A DNA stretch of 64,000 nt from Seminavis robusta. Its lineage: Eukaryota; Bacillariophyta; Bacillariophyceae; Naviculales; Naviculaceae. The DNA lies in the NCBI GenBank assembly GCA_903772945.1, contig CAICTM010000365.1, positions 1-64,000 of the forward strand, given 5' to 3'. The notes beneath the pieces are model-generated. The model did not search any database. It worked only from the letters and a program-made list of their open reading frames with translations, and had not been told where the DNA came from. Both the position numbers and the translations under genes were made by a program. The first letter of the stretch is position 1, and every line of letters begins with the position of its first letter. Below are positions 1-9,384 of this stretch, in pieces.

Positions 1-442
1 CATCATAACAAGGGCATGTCATCAAAGTGCAAAAGGCAGCCCCATCAGGAGACCCACACCCACACTCGTTGCACCCATCGGACCAACTGGTGCAATAGGT
101 ATCCTCGGGGCAATCAAAGGGAGCCTCCTCGTAGCATGTATTTCCAGCTTCTCCTTCTTTGCTGTCCACAGCGGGGGTTTCTTCAGCAACGGCGGTAGCT
201 TTAGGAACACACTGATCATTGTCATTGCACGTAGGAACACAACTGTTGTCATTGTAACAAGGGCACATCATCATGGAGCAAAAGGCAGCACCATCAGGGG
301 ATCCACACCCACACTCGTTGCACCCATCATTCCAACTGGTACAATAAGTATCCTCGGGGCAGTCAAATGGAGCCTCCTCGTAGCATGTGTTTCCAGCAGC
401 CAGAGCGAGGGCACTGGCCATGGCCAAGAGTTTCATCATCAT
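1..442 (-). CDS. Secreted cysteine-rich protein with pacifastin-like repeats (3' end outside window)
   Basis: The frame starts at three consecutive ATG codons (442-434) and stays open to the window edge, so at least 147 residues are visible. A hydrophobic signal peptide (MMMKLLAMASALALAAG) is followed by two near-identical modules of about 81 residues. Each has the pattern CPEDTYCTSWNDGCNECGC, then DGAAFCSMMMC and CVPTCNDNDQCVPKAT. The order of Cys residues (DGCNxCxC...DGxxxCxxxxC) resembles pacifastin/protease-inhibitor modules, so an extracellular inhibitor or structural role is possible but not shown. The modules are joined by an acidic linker (EETPAVD). A second, inverted copy of the same modules lies at 1459-2111. 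The gene is divergent from the BAH gene at 919, sharing a ~475-base upstream region. Confidence 0.75.
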   Translation of the reverse strand, partial: MMMKLLAMASALALAAGNTCYEEAPFDCPEDTYCTSWNDGCNECGCGSPDGAAFCSMMMCPCYNDNSCVPTCNDNDQCVPKATAVAEETPAVDSKEGEAGNTCYEEAPFDCPEDTYCTSWSDGCNECGCGSPDGAAFCTLMTCPCYD

Positions 443-918
443 TGTGGTTGGCATCGTGTATGTATGTTGTCTGTTCGTCTCTTTTTGGATGTTCTGAAAT
501 TCGATTAATGAGGACAAGCAACACCCTTGCTGCTGAGTCGTACGGCACGGTTTGGTAGTAGCTGGTTAGCCTCGCCGGTCAGTCCAGGGAAGTGTGACAC
601 GACCGATGCCACAATGCTTCGCTTCCGCCTCCACCTTGTTCCTAACGGTACCGGTACGGACTGTACGTAGATACGTACAGGTCCAAGTGCGACTGGAAGG
701 GTTCTGGATTTTGTATCCACGAATGACAATCGTCAATGTCAAGGGCCGCTTCAAGCTTTCGGATCTTTTCCCAGGGATGTATTGATAGCCTTGCTGGGTT
801 TAGCATCATTGGCACGAAAGCAAGATGGCTTGCGCGCACATTTTTCTTTCCTTGAAACAATGCCGCGGAAATTTGCCAACACAATCCAAAGAAAAAAGCA
901 AATAAGCAAGATGAGTAG
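443..918. promoter_or_regulatory. Divergent intergenic region with GTAC palindromes
   Basis: This spacer separates the start codons of two divergent genes (442 minus, 919 plus), so it should hold both promoters. Around 640-690 lies a cluster of palindromic words (ACGGTACCGGTACGG and TACGTAGATACGTACAG) of a type that recurs upstream of many genes in the window. No TATA box stands out and no coding sequence is seen. The regulatory role is inferred from position only. Confidence 0.35.
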
Positions 919-1458
919 GTGTCAATGATGATGATGAGCATGAGAGCGAACGGCCGCCCCAAAATTGACGAGATTTTACCTACATCAGGCATTCTGTATA
1001 AAGAAGTGATTGGCTCTGGAAGACGACAGTACTTTCATGGGTTGGATTTGCGCGGCAGCAACCACAAGGGCCGGCAAGTCCATGTCGGCGATGTAGTGGT
1101 ATTGGATTGTCCCGAATCGGACGACTCGATTCCCATGCCTCCGGAGCCACCCAACAGGGTGGCACGTCCGTGGTATCCTTTGGAGAATCCGTGGAAAGTG
1201 GGTCTGATTCTGGCGCTCTGGAGTTATCAAGAAAGTGCGGAGAGTGAGGAAAAGTATGAGATGAGTATTGCCTGGTTGCATCGATATTATCACGTCACAA
1301 AGCACAAGGAGGCGCTTCGGAACCAAGTCAAAGAACTTATGCACATCAATTTGAACAAATTCTTGTTGATCGAATCGGATGACGTACAAGACGGTGTGTC
1401 GGCCGAACGAATCATTCCGGACAAGTGGGTGTGGCTGGTGGACGCCAAAAAAGAAAAG
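919..1458 (+). CDS. BAH-domain protein, reading frame broken by joined Cys-rich sequence
   Basis: From ATG 919 about 180 residues match the bromo-adjacent homology (BAH) fold, a chromatin-reader or protein-interaction domain. Seen in order are VHVGDVVVLDC (entry strand), NPWKVGLILALWSY, MSIAWLHRYYHVTKH, and NKFLLIESDDVQDGVSAERI, ending at DKWVWLVDAKK. A BAH domain is nearly complete at that point. From about 1459 the DNA becomes an inverted copy of the Cys-rich gene at 1-442, read in the wrong frame, and the BAH frame then stops at 1695. Either a rearrangement fused two genes, an unrecognised intron restores frame, or the assembly is misjoined. BAH proteins usually carry further domains (ORC1, DNMT, Polybromo, PHD), and none is seen here. 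Confidence 0.65.
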
Positions 1459-2111
1459 AGTGTTATAACAGTTGTGTCCCTACATGCAACGACAATGACC
1501 AGTGTGTTCCCAAAGCTACCGTCGTTGCTGAAGAAACCCCCGCGGTGGACAACGGAAAAGAAGAAGCTGGAAACACATCATGCTACGAGGAGGCTCCATT
1601 TGATTGTCCCGAGGATACCTATTGCACCAGTTGGAATGATGGATGCAACGAATGTGGGTGCGGATCTCCTGATGGAGCTGCATTTTGCTCTATGATGATG
1701 TGCCCTTGTTATGATGACAACAGTTGTGTTCCTACGTGCAATGACAATGACCAGTGTGTTCCGAAAGCTACTGGAACCGCTTCTGCTGCTTCCGACGAAA
1801 CACCCGATGTGGACAATGATGAAGACGAAGAACCACTTCCCACACATCCATTTGATTGTGCCGCAGGATCCACCTGCACGGAATGGACCGATGGTTGCAA
1901 CAACTGCCGCGCGGCTGGTGCCGACAATGCTTTAGCGGCATGTACCGAGAAGTACTGTCCTTGCTACGACGATGACAGCTGTGTGCCAGTGTGCTTTGAC
2001 AATGCTCTTTGTGTGCCAGCCACTGTATTATTGAGCAGCAATGGCGTCGCCTCGTTCGTGGTTGACTGGCTTCCTGTCCTGCTTGTGCCCGCTGTAGCAT
2101 TGGGTTTGTAG
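1459..2111 (+). CDS. Cysteine-rich pacifastin-like repeat protein with GPI-type tail, lacking its own 5' end
   Basis: In a frame different from the upstream BAH ORF, this segment encodes Cys modules nearly identical to those at 1-442 (SCYEEAPFDCPEDTYC, DGCNECGC, FCSMMMC). A diverged module follows (CAAGSTCTEWTDGCNNC, CTEKYCPCYDDDSCVPVC). The C terminus is hydrophobic (VASFVVDWLPVLLVPAVALGL) after a small-residue site, as in GPI-anchored surface proteins. No signal peptide precedes the modules: the frame only opens inside the BAH coding sequence at 1425. The normal start has therefore been lost, replaced by the BAH gene, or lies beyond an intron not visible here. The intact relative at 1-442 shows what the missing start should look like. 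Surface protein is inferred from the tail and family resemblance. Confidence 0.6.
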
Positions 2112-2726
2112 GGTTCATTGTTGAAGTATTTGTGTATTGAAAAAGTTGCATGAAGTACAATGAAAATGTAGTAGAATAACATAGCTTATCATAACTACAG
2201 CTTATCATAATCACCATTATCCTTTGCAGTCCTTTCATCGTCTTTTCTAGCTTTTTCTGCTTCTTTGGATGCGATCACCTCAGCCTCTCAAACCTGTTTT
2301 CAACACCAGACCCCGACCTACCATATCCCGCCTCTTCTATGATAGCTCGAACTGAGCACGGCACATCCCTTGTACTCACACCAACAGAGTACAGAACCAG
2401 GGAAAATCGATGTCTTCTTGTGGCCAGTCGAATCGTGGGCACGTAAAAGGGTCACGGTAACCATCTTCTGCGAAACAGAATTCAATCCAAACTGGGATGT
2501 GATGGCAGCGGCAGTGTGAAAAATGGGACGATGATCTTTAGAATTGAGCAACCATTACACCGGTGTTGTCAGGAGGTCAATTTTGCCGACGGGACGTTAA
2601 ACTCCCCTTGAGCGCATCATTTGATTCCCTTCTACATTATTTTTCTGTACTAGAATGCGTATTGTCAATTTTCTCTTTTTTCATTGCAGGGTGTGGGCGT
2701 TTGCAGACTGATTGCCCCCCCAAAAA
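2112..2726. other. Intergenic, no gene seen
   Basis: This lies between the convergent ends of the Cys-rich gene and the EF-hand gene. Short frames here lack family features or biased codon use. It probably holds the two 3' untranslated regions. Confidence 0.4.
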
Positions 2727-2822
2727 ACTCTAGAGAACAACATCCGGAACCAGTTTTTGCCTTGCTCCAAAAAAAAAAACTCTAGAGAACAACACCCGGA
2801 ACCAGTTTTTGCCTCGCTCCTG
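2727..2822. repeat. Two-copy direct repeat, ~50 bp
   Basis: A unit beginning AACTCTAGAGAACAACA and ending CAGTTTTTGCCTYGCTCC occurs twice in tandem, separated by an A-rich run. The copies differ at only about two positions, so the duplication is recent. It lies just downstream of the EF-hand stop codon at 2852. Confidence 0.8.
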
Positions 2823-2851
2823 CAGCCACTCCCGTTTCCAACAGTACAGTA

Positions 2852-3274
2852 CTATTTCTTTCCATCTCCCGTCTTTTTTCCAAAAGCTGCTTCCTTCAAA
2901 CTGCTGGCCAAGCCACGAACAATTTTGTATTCTTCAAAGCTAATTTTTCCATCCCTGTTGGTATCCATGAGCTTGATGGCATTGGTAAAGAAGGATTCCG
3001 GTAAATAGCCACCAGTTGCTTTGACCAAATCAGCCTTGTCGATGAAGCCACTATTGTTCACGTCAATCAGCATAAACTCCTTTTTGAGTTTGAGTTCTTG
3101 GGGACTTGGCTTTTTCGCTGGTTTTTTGTTGGGCTTCTTGCCCGGCTTGGCTCGATCTCTCGGTTCACCATCATCGACATCATCATCATCAGTATCCTCT
3201 TGGTCTTCGTGTCGTTCTTCTTCTTGCTGCTCAGACGGTATTTCTGCGGTTGCTTCCGCTGTGGTGGCAGCCAT
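2852..3274 (-). CDS. EF-hand calcium-binding protein
   Basis: This is a 140-residue protein. The N-terminal ~60 residues are disordered, first acidic (DTDDDDVDDGE) and then Lys/Pro-rich (KPGKKPNKKPAKKPSP). Two EF-hand loops follow. Residues 71-82 (DVNNSGFIDKAD) have Asp instead of the usual Glu at position 12, and residues 104-115 (DTNRDGKISFEE) are fully canonical. The protein should bind one or two Ca2+ ions. The basic tail just before the pair could contact membranes, nucleic acid or a target helix, which is inference. There is no signal peptide, so it is cytosolic or nuclear. The 437-base gap to the divergent kexin-like gene probably contains both promoters. The gene is intronless; the partner is unknown. 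Confidence 0.85.
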   Translation of the reverse strand: MAATTAEATAEIPSEQQEEERHEDQEDTDDDDVDDGEPRDRAKPGKKPNKKPAKKPSPQELKLKKEFMLIDVNNSGFIDKADLVKATGGYLPESFFTNAIKLMDTNRDGKISFEEYKIVRGLASSLKEAAFGKKTGDGKK

Positions 3275-3711
3275 GGTGCTTGTCCTTTACTTTGTTGTTG
3301 TGCTTCGTCTCGGCTCGTCTCCGCTCCTTTCCTGCCTCATCACGCAGGACTGAATTCGACTCACTCGATTTACACTCGGAACATGCATTGAGACATCCAT
3401 GATTGACACAGTGACCCAAGGCGCGATTAAACGGCAAAGGGCCTGCCAATTTCGGTCATCGTCAGCTGACACCTACACACCTACCGTACCTTGTACGGTA
3501 CGAACCTTGTGACTGCAAGCCGTGAAACCAGTTTCACAGCTGTGTCATTCTCAGGAAATAAATAATGACCCCAGATCCTCATTTTTCATTTTTCTCCTTC
3601 GGAACAAATATCTTCTTGGCCAAGCCACAGGTACAACAATAACAACGCTCAGACTGAGCCGCAGAGGAAGTACATTCGATTCCGAAAGAAAAAGAGACGG
3701 AGCATTTGAAG
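3275..3711. promoter_or_regulatory. Divergent promoter region with inverted repeat
   Basis: This region lies between the EF-hand start (3274, minus) and kexin start (3712, plus). At 3484-3502 is an inverted repeat, TACCGTAC-ctt-GTACGGTA, with 8-base arms. It resembles the GTAC/CCGG palindromes seen upstream of several other genes in the window. The regulatory role is inferred. Confidence 0.35.
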
Positions 3712-6347
3712 ATGGTTCGTCGAATCGTATTCTCGTCCCTACTCTTGCTGCTGCATTTTCCCACTTTGCAGGCACAAGTCGACATGGATGATGCCTTGGA
3801 CGGTGGTGGCGGGTTCGATGATGATGCTGATCTGGAAGCCCGCTGCATGGGGACGGATTGGGTCACGGCTGATGCCTCCTGCGAATATCCTACCTGGGTA
3901 GTGGACGGAGAATGCGATCAGCCCGTGTGCGCCGATTGTTTCGACTGCGATCCGTGTCGCGAATACAGCTACACCAGCTGCGATGATTGCACCGCGGAAG
4001 GATGCTTTTGGTGTCCCGGTGATGCTTTGTGTTCCAGCCAGACGCCCGATCAAACATACTTTGATCTATACAACAAGATTACTTCCTGTCCCGCACAAAC
4101 GGATTGGCAAAACACCTGCTCCACCAGCCAGAACCAGTCCGATACCAATGTATTCAATGATCCACTGTATGATGCTTGGAAACAAATCTATCAACTTGTC
4201 AATGTGGAGGAAGTGTGGAAACGAGGGATCACTGGAGCTGGAATTCATGTTCGTGGTACGTGCTTACCCCTGCTGCTGCATGCATGCACCCTCTCTTGCA
4301 CACGTTGTGCCTTGCATCCAATAATGTTACATCCCTCACACGCTCTGTGATCATATGGCTTCCTTCGACAATCCTTACATTTTCGTTTTTTGAAAACTAG
4401 TCAACGACGATGGAGTGGACGCAACCCACGCAGAGTAAGTTCATGGATCCAGCATGCAATAGGCAAACAAAGAGGCTATTTAGTTTTGCTCAATTCTCGG
4501 TATACTCCCAACAGATTCGCCGAACGCTTTGATGTGACCAACTCGTGTGATAGATACCTTCCAGAAGATGTCGACCCGTTGGATGGAAAACCAGATGAAC
4601 ATGGCACGACCTGTGCCAGTATCATTGGCGCTCAAGCCGACAACAATCAATGTGCTTCAGGCATTGCTCCTGGAGTCACAATCTCTTCCTGCGTTTTAGA
4701 TAGTGACATTTCGGATGAGAATGAAGCTGATTTAATCCTTACCAAAATGGATGTGGTGGATATTTCATCCAACAGCTATGGACCTAACAGCTGTGTCAAC
4801 GTGTTCGATGACGATGATGACGACGACGACGACGGCAACCAGGATGGCGACGGCGATGACGATGATGATGATGATGATGGTAACCAAGATGATGACCGCC
4901 GCCGACGCAAACACAACCGCCGACATCTCTACACGCATCGTCGATTGCAAACCTGTCCCTTCACCGGGGTCCATCCCAACAATCCGTGCACTGCAAGTGC
5001 AGATTGTGCCAATGGAAATCTCATGGCAGAAGCTTGCGAAACAGCAATTATCGATTATTGCTCGGTCCACTACGAGTTGGATAACCTTGCCTGTGCTGAG
5101 TACCTTGACCTGTACACGGATTGTGAATATCATGTCTTGCCCCCGGAATTAGACACTGCCTACACTGAAGCTGTGCTCAATGGTCGCAATGGTCTCGGAA
5201 CCATCATTGGTAAGGTCCCTGGTTCGTAAGATGTCGTTTCGCAATGACATCGTGTCCTGTTGGGATTTTACAGCAATCTTCTGCCTCACTTTTGACCTCC
5301 CATCCTCTCCTTTGGTCCCAGTGTTTGCGGCGGGAAATGAACAAACTGTTGGGGCAGATGTCAATGGCATTGGATATCACAACAGCCGACTTACAATAAC
5401 CGTTGGTGCTACCGGGAAACGAGGTATTCACACTTCCTACTCCAACACTGGCGCCGCCGTGCTGGTTACCGCACCAGGTAAGATTGTTGGTTCGTTTTAT
5501 CTAAAAGATTTGGTTGACACGTTCTGATACCATGTTCACGCTTACAGGCGGTGACGAGGAGTACATCACGAACACCGTTGTGGCCAAGCCAGATGGGGGG
5601 TGCGTAAGTAAACACCAAAGCGCCCAGCATCGAATAAGCCATTGCTCATTCGTAATCTATTCTTCCTTGCGTACGTTGCAGCTCGACTCTGGAGAAGGAA
5701 CCAGTTATGCCGGCCCTCTCGTAGCTGGTGTGGTCGCTTTGATGTTAGAAGCAAGCAACAACACACTGGGATGGCGGGATGTTCAAGCAGTCTTGGTCTC
5801 CACTTCACAGAAGATGGAAGAAGATTCGGAAGATTGGACAGCGAATGGGGCAGGGTACAACCACTCGTATGCCTATGGGTATGGTGTTGTCGACGCAGCA
5901 GCTGCTGTAAATGCTTCCATGGATTGGGTGAACTTTGGCCCAGAGGAACAAATCTTGGTGCAGTCAGAAATACTGGACGTTCCCATTGTCGACGATTCTT
6001 CAGAAAGTGTCACGTCCACCCTAACCGTGCCCAGCAACCCTGATTTTGTCACCGAGTCGGTTGTCATCTACTTGGACGTTTTTCATCAAAAGCGTGGTGA
6101 CTTGTTGGTGGAACTAGTGAGCCCCTCTGGCACTGTTTCCGTTTTGCATCCAGGACAACGCCCTGAATCCACAGAGCTAGAAAGTGATGAAAGATGGAAA
6201 CTCATGACGGTGAGGAACTACTTTGAGAATCCTTCGGGGGAATGGAAGCTTACGATCACAGACATAGAAGCGGGTCCTGGCGACACAGGGGACGACGGGG
6301 ATCTTTTGCGGAGTTGGAGAATGGTGGTGTACGGGCATTTAGTGTAA
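3712..6347 (+). CDS. Kexin/proprotein-convertase-like subtilase with P domain
   Basis: Six exons fit GT-AG rules and keep frame: 3712-4255, 4401-4434, 4515-5209, 5322-5477, 5548-5603 and 5682-6347, giving 716 residues. The order is signal peptide (1-20), a Cys-rich PSI-like region (~43-125, GCFWCPGDALC), then an S8 kexin-type catalytic domain. The likely triad is D184 (VNDDG), H222 (EHGTTCA) and S503 (GTSYAGP), with oxyanion N430 (VFAAGN). A C-terminal P domain (~585-715) includes DVFHQKRGDLLVELVSPSGT. Kexins cut secretory precursors after dibasic sites in the Golgi or at the surface. Between His and Asn sits an unusual ~50-residue insert of poly-Asp followed by RRRRKHNRRH, which itself looks like a convertase cleavage site. 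No C-terminal membrane anchor is seen, unlike yeast Kex2, so it may be secreted. The in-frame TTG six bases upstream is not needed as start. Confidence 0.9.
4808..4920 (+). repeat. GAT/GAC codon repeat inside the kexin-like gene
   Basis: Near-pure GAY codons encode two Asp runs separated by GNQDGDG, followed by Arg-rich codons. This is a low-complexity, slippage-prone expansion inside the protease domain and likely varies between alleles. Confidence 0.85.
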
Positions 6348-6525
6348 CACACACAGACGTCAGCCGATTGTGAAACGATAGAAGTATCAATGCAAAGACT
6401 ATAATGATTATACGTGCATTTCGCTGCATCGCTACAATGCCGGAAGATAGAGACCGACACTCTCTTGAGAAGCAAACCACCAACTGATCGACAGACCGGG
6501 ACACACTTGCTTGGCCAATGAAGAT

Positions 6526-7155
6526 CTAGTCATCTTTAACCATGCTTTGAGGGAATGCCTTGTCTGTCATCTTCACTTTACCCTTTCCAGCATCTTCCAC
6601 CAGATTCATCTCTTTCATGGTGGGAATAATCTTGGTGTTTCCAAAGGAGCGAGGATTCTTGTAGCCAAGCTTCCCAGCAATATCCTTGGTATCATGAATC
6701 TGGCGATCAGCAAGAATCTCCCAGACCTCACGGACTCTTTTTTCAGAGCCGCCCTTGACCTTCTTTTCCAAAAAGCCAATGAAATGGTCATGGTACTCTG
6801 AAAGAGTCTTGGGGGTGGCTTTCTCGGGCTTTTTGCTGATCCCTTCCTCTGTGAGGGTAAAGGTATCATTTTCGCTTCCCTTGGCCACGAGACCTTCCGA
6901 CGTCAGAGCCTTGATCGCTTCACCAAATCCAGCACTGCGAGGATTGCCATATCCTGCGTGATTGGATAGTTCAGCCTTGCTAATCTCTTCAATACCAACG
7001 TTATGCCGCTCGCACAGGAAGGAGAAGAGGCACTCTATGACTTCTGCGGGAGTTTTGCGGGCAGCCTTTCCCGCTCCATTAGTCCGGGGCTTGGCGGCAG
7101 GCTTGGAGGCTTTGGAGGCCTTGGCTTTCGACGTAGAGGATCCACTCTTTGTCAT
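6526..7155 (-). CDS. Uncharacterised protein with two related winged-helix-like domains
   Basis: This is a 209-residue, intronless protein. The first ~33 residues are Lys/Ala/Ser-rich, like a nuclear or DNA-binding tail. Two alpha-rich domains follow, at about 36-110 and 118-205. Both contain the same signature: GYGNPRSAGFGEAIKALTSEG in the first and GYKNPRSFGNTKIIPTMKEM in the second. In each, a short hydrophobic helix precedes the motif and a beta-hairpin-like stretch (NDTFTLTEEG; GKVKMTDKA) follows, the layout of a winged helix. An internal duplication is therefore clear, and nucleic-acid binding is an inference. I do not recognise a named family. It is convergent with the kexin-like gene (179 bases between stops). 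Confidence 0.7.
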   Translation of the reverse strand: MTKSGSSTSKAKASKASKPAAKPRTNGAGKAARKTPAEVIECLFSFLCERHNVGIEEISKAELSNHAGYGNPRSAGFGEAIKALTSEGLVAKGSENDTFTLTEEGISKKPEKATPKTLSEYHDHFIGFLEKKVKGGSEKRVREVWEILADRQIHDTKDIAGKLGYKNPRSFGNTKIIPTMKEMNLVEDAGKGKVKMTDKAFPQSMVKDD

Positions 7156-7787
7156 GATGATAGAGAAGGGATATTATCGAGAGGAAGCTATCGAAAAATG
7201 TACTTACCGTCTCGAAATGAGATCGAATGAATTTTATGAGCCTCACATTCATTTCGAAGGCCAGCAATCATCGGAGATCCCCATCACGATAGGTATCGCG
7301 GGCCATCGATTCGTAGCAAACATACATGTACGTTCTCTGATTTCCTTGTTTTCTATGAACGAATGTACTAATTCAGCGCCGTGACCAATGCGTTGGGCAA
7401 GTGATGCCTGGACGATCTGGGATTGAACAGCTTGCGCTGCAGCACTAGCTAGCATCCTCTCGGAGTTCGACACGATGCAACAGCAATGCTAATTAGATGC
7501 AGCAACCTTTTTATAGTACTGACACTCCAGCGAAGAGTTCATGTCCGCCAACATTCACAAGTTTCATGTTGCTTGTGCAAGGCATGCAGTGTGTTGGCCA
7601 GCCCATTCAATTTCCACGGCTTCGGCACAGTTTCCACGGTGAAAACCTCAGCGTGGGAATTTGCGGTGACGCCACAAAACAAACGTCACACTTTTCTTTT
7701 TGCTGCCACAAAACCATAGCGATGATCACGATGGCAACAACAAAAACACCCCCCACAAGACACTCTTGGGTTCCTTTCCCTCTCTGA
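7156..7787. other. Intergenic, no gene seen
   Basis: This is the upstream region shared by the winged-helix-like gene (minus) and the secreted protein gene at 7788 (plus). A minus-strand frame at 7249-7473 lacks an ATG and is not called. The CCACGG/CACGG words near 7610-7640 are not enough to name a site. Confidence 0.35.
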
Positions 7788-8354
7788 ATGCCAAGCATGA
7801 TAGCTTCGACCAACTTTAGCACCATCCTTGTCGTGTTTTCTCTGCTGGCTATCGCTGCCAATGGGTTTCTGTCATGTCCAAACAATGCAGCCGGTTGTGC
7901 AAGGCGGTCCCAACAACTCTATCAGTCCAAAAAGACAAGCAGTGATTTCAAGCAAGAAGAAATTAGTGAAATGGAAGACCTGATCCTCTCCCTGTCGCAG
8001 GAACCAACGGACGAGAGTCGACGAGGTCGTTTGCAGACCATGTTTGACAAGGAACTGGCCAAGCCCAACGGGGCACCTCAGCATTTTGCCGATCTCTTTG
8101 ACTGCACGCTGGTGATGGTTGGCGATCGAGTCAAGACGGAAGCTCAACAAGTGGCGGAAAAGCTCCAGGAAGAAGCAGAGGCAGCCAAAGGTGATGGTGA
8201 CGACGATGATGAAGAAGCAAAACCACCCGAGCTACCCGAATCATTCAAGAAGCAACAGCAACAAGTGTGGGCACTTGTCGATATGATGATCCAATCCAAA
8301 ACAATTGTCAAAAAGGCAACTGGCACACTTGGGAGCAAAGGAACATTCCAATAA
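7788..8354 (+). CDS. Secreted or plastid-targeted protein, unknown function
   Basis: This is a 188-residue protein. The N terminus is a hydrophobic signal sequence (NFSTILVVFSLLAIAANGF) with Phe right after the predicted cut. In diatoms this pattern, related to the ASAFAP motif, often marks bipartite plastid targeting. The mature part is mostly helical and charged. It includes EEISEMEDLILSLSQEP and FADLFDCTLVMVGDRVKTEA, then an acidic stretch (GDDDDEEAKPPELPE) and a C-terminal helix ending TGTLGSKGTFQ. ATG 7788 is chosen as the first in frame; a second at 7797 is possible. I do not recognise the family. Plastid location is inferred from the N terminus only. Confidence 0.7.
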   Translation: MPSMIASTNFSTILVVFSLLAIAANGFLSCPNNAAGCARRSQQLYQSKKTSSDFKQEEISEMEDLILSLSQEPTDESRRGRLQTMFDKELAKPNGAPQHFADLFDCTLVMVGDRVKTEAQQVAEKLQEEAEAAKGDGDDDDEEAKPPELPESFKKQQQQVWALVDMMIQSKTIVKKATGTLGSKGTFQ

Positions 8355-9384
8355 ACACCTGGTTGGTTGAGAATCAAGATAAATTTGGTTGTTGAAGGGC
8401 AAGTATCCTTGTCACAAGCAATGGAAACAGCAGCTTCCCTCCCTGCATGAATCAAGAAGGAAGCTAGGCTCACTTGTCAGAGATTTCCTCTCTATCGTAC
8501 AGGAATTGCAGGATGCGATAAACAACATGCTAGTACAGAGAAAGTAGTGGCAGTGTCGCCTGCTTTAAAATCTAGCTAATGGTCCGTCCGTCGGGCAACA
8601 GCATTGCAACGATTCGGTTCACTTCTTTGTAGGGGTAGGTTTGCCTGGTCAGGAGATGAAAACGATTGAATCATTCAAACAGATCGTGCCGCGCTACAAT
8701 AAATCCTCTGCATTAACTAGCTACGATTTTTATGCCATGGCATACTGCGTTACTGCTAGCATGATCCTCCAATATGGCAGCTTTATTGTTAGAAGCTATC
8801 CCACCAGAATATCCTTGGGAGACAACGATTGGAACCGCAAATTCCTTGAGCACAGAGCTGGGCTTGGAGTAGGTCTGATTCTACACTTGCGCTTGGCAGT
8901 GGACTTGGTGTACTGGTAACCTGGACCTGCAAAGTAAAATTGGTTCAAGTGTGGATCCTGGAGAAGGTCCTTGAGTTATCGTCCTGACAACAGAAGGATG
9001 GTTCTTGGGTCTGCTTTTATAAAAAAGGCATTTCATTTAGTTGTCTTGGAAGAAGTGACGGGGCAGGCATGGGTTCACCTGTGGGAGTGGGGCCATTCGT
9101 ACGACGAGGCAGGAATGCAGCAAGCCCGGAGATGGTTCAAGTTGGCGCTGGATTTGAGCCATGTGAATGCGCTCGAGTTATTTCATAGAACTCATCCCGC
9201 CCATGCTGGTCCATGACCAGGTGATCTTCCAGCAATAGGGGCAGGATAAGATCCATGTGTGGGACAGGAGCAGTGGGGGTTGGATGTGCACCGCTGCAGG
9301 GATTGGTCCAGCAGTACGGTAGGTCCATGCTTCTGCATACGGTAGATCAGAGTTGGCGCTGGGCCTGGAGAGAACGAAGAGTAA
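8355..9384. other. Intergenic, no convincing gene
   Basis: Two plus-strand frames of about 80-90 codons (8641-8919 and 8971-9216) have no recognisable domain or biased codon use, and I do not call them. The stretch ends at the sharp left edge of the repeat element that begins at 9385. Confidence 0.35.

Noticed and set aside
7249-7473. Minus-strand frame (SERMLASAAAQAVQSQIVQ)
   Set aside because: Alanine/glutamine-rich helix-like stretch without an ATG or a convincing acceptor upstream. Could be an exon but cannot be supported.
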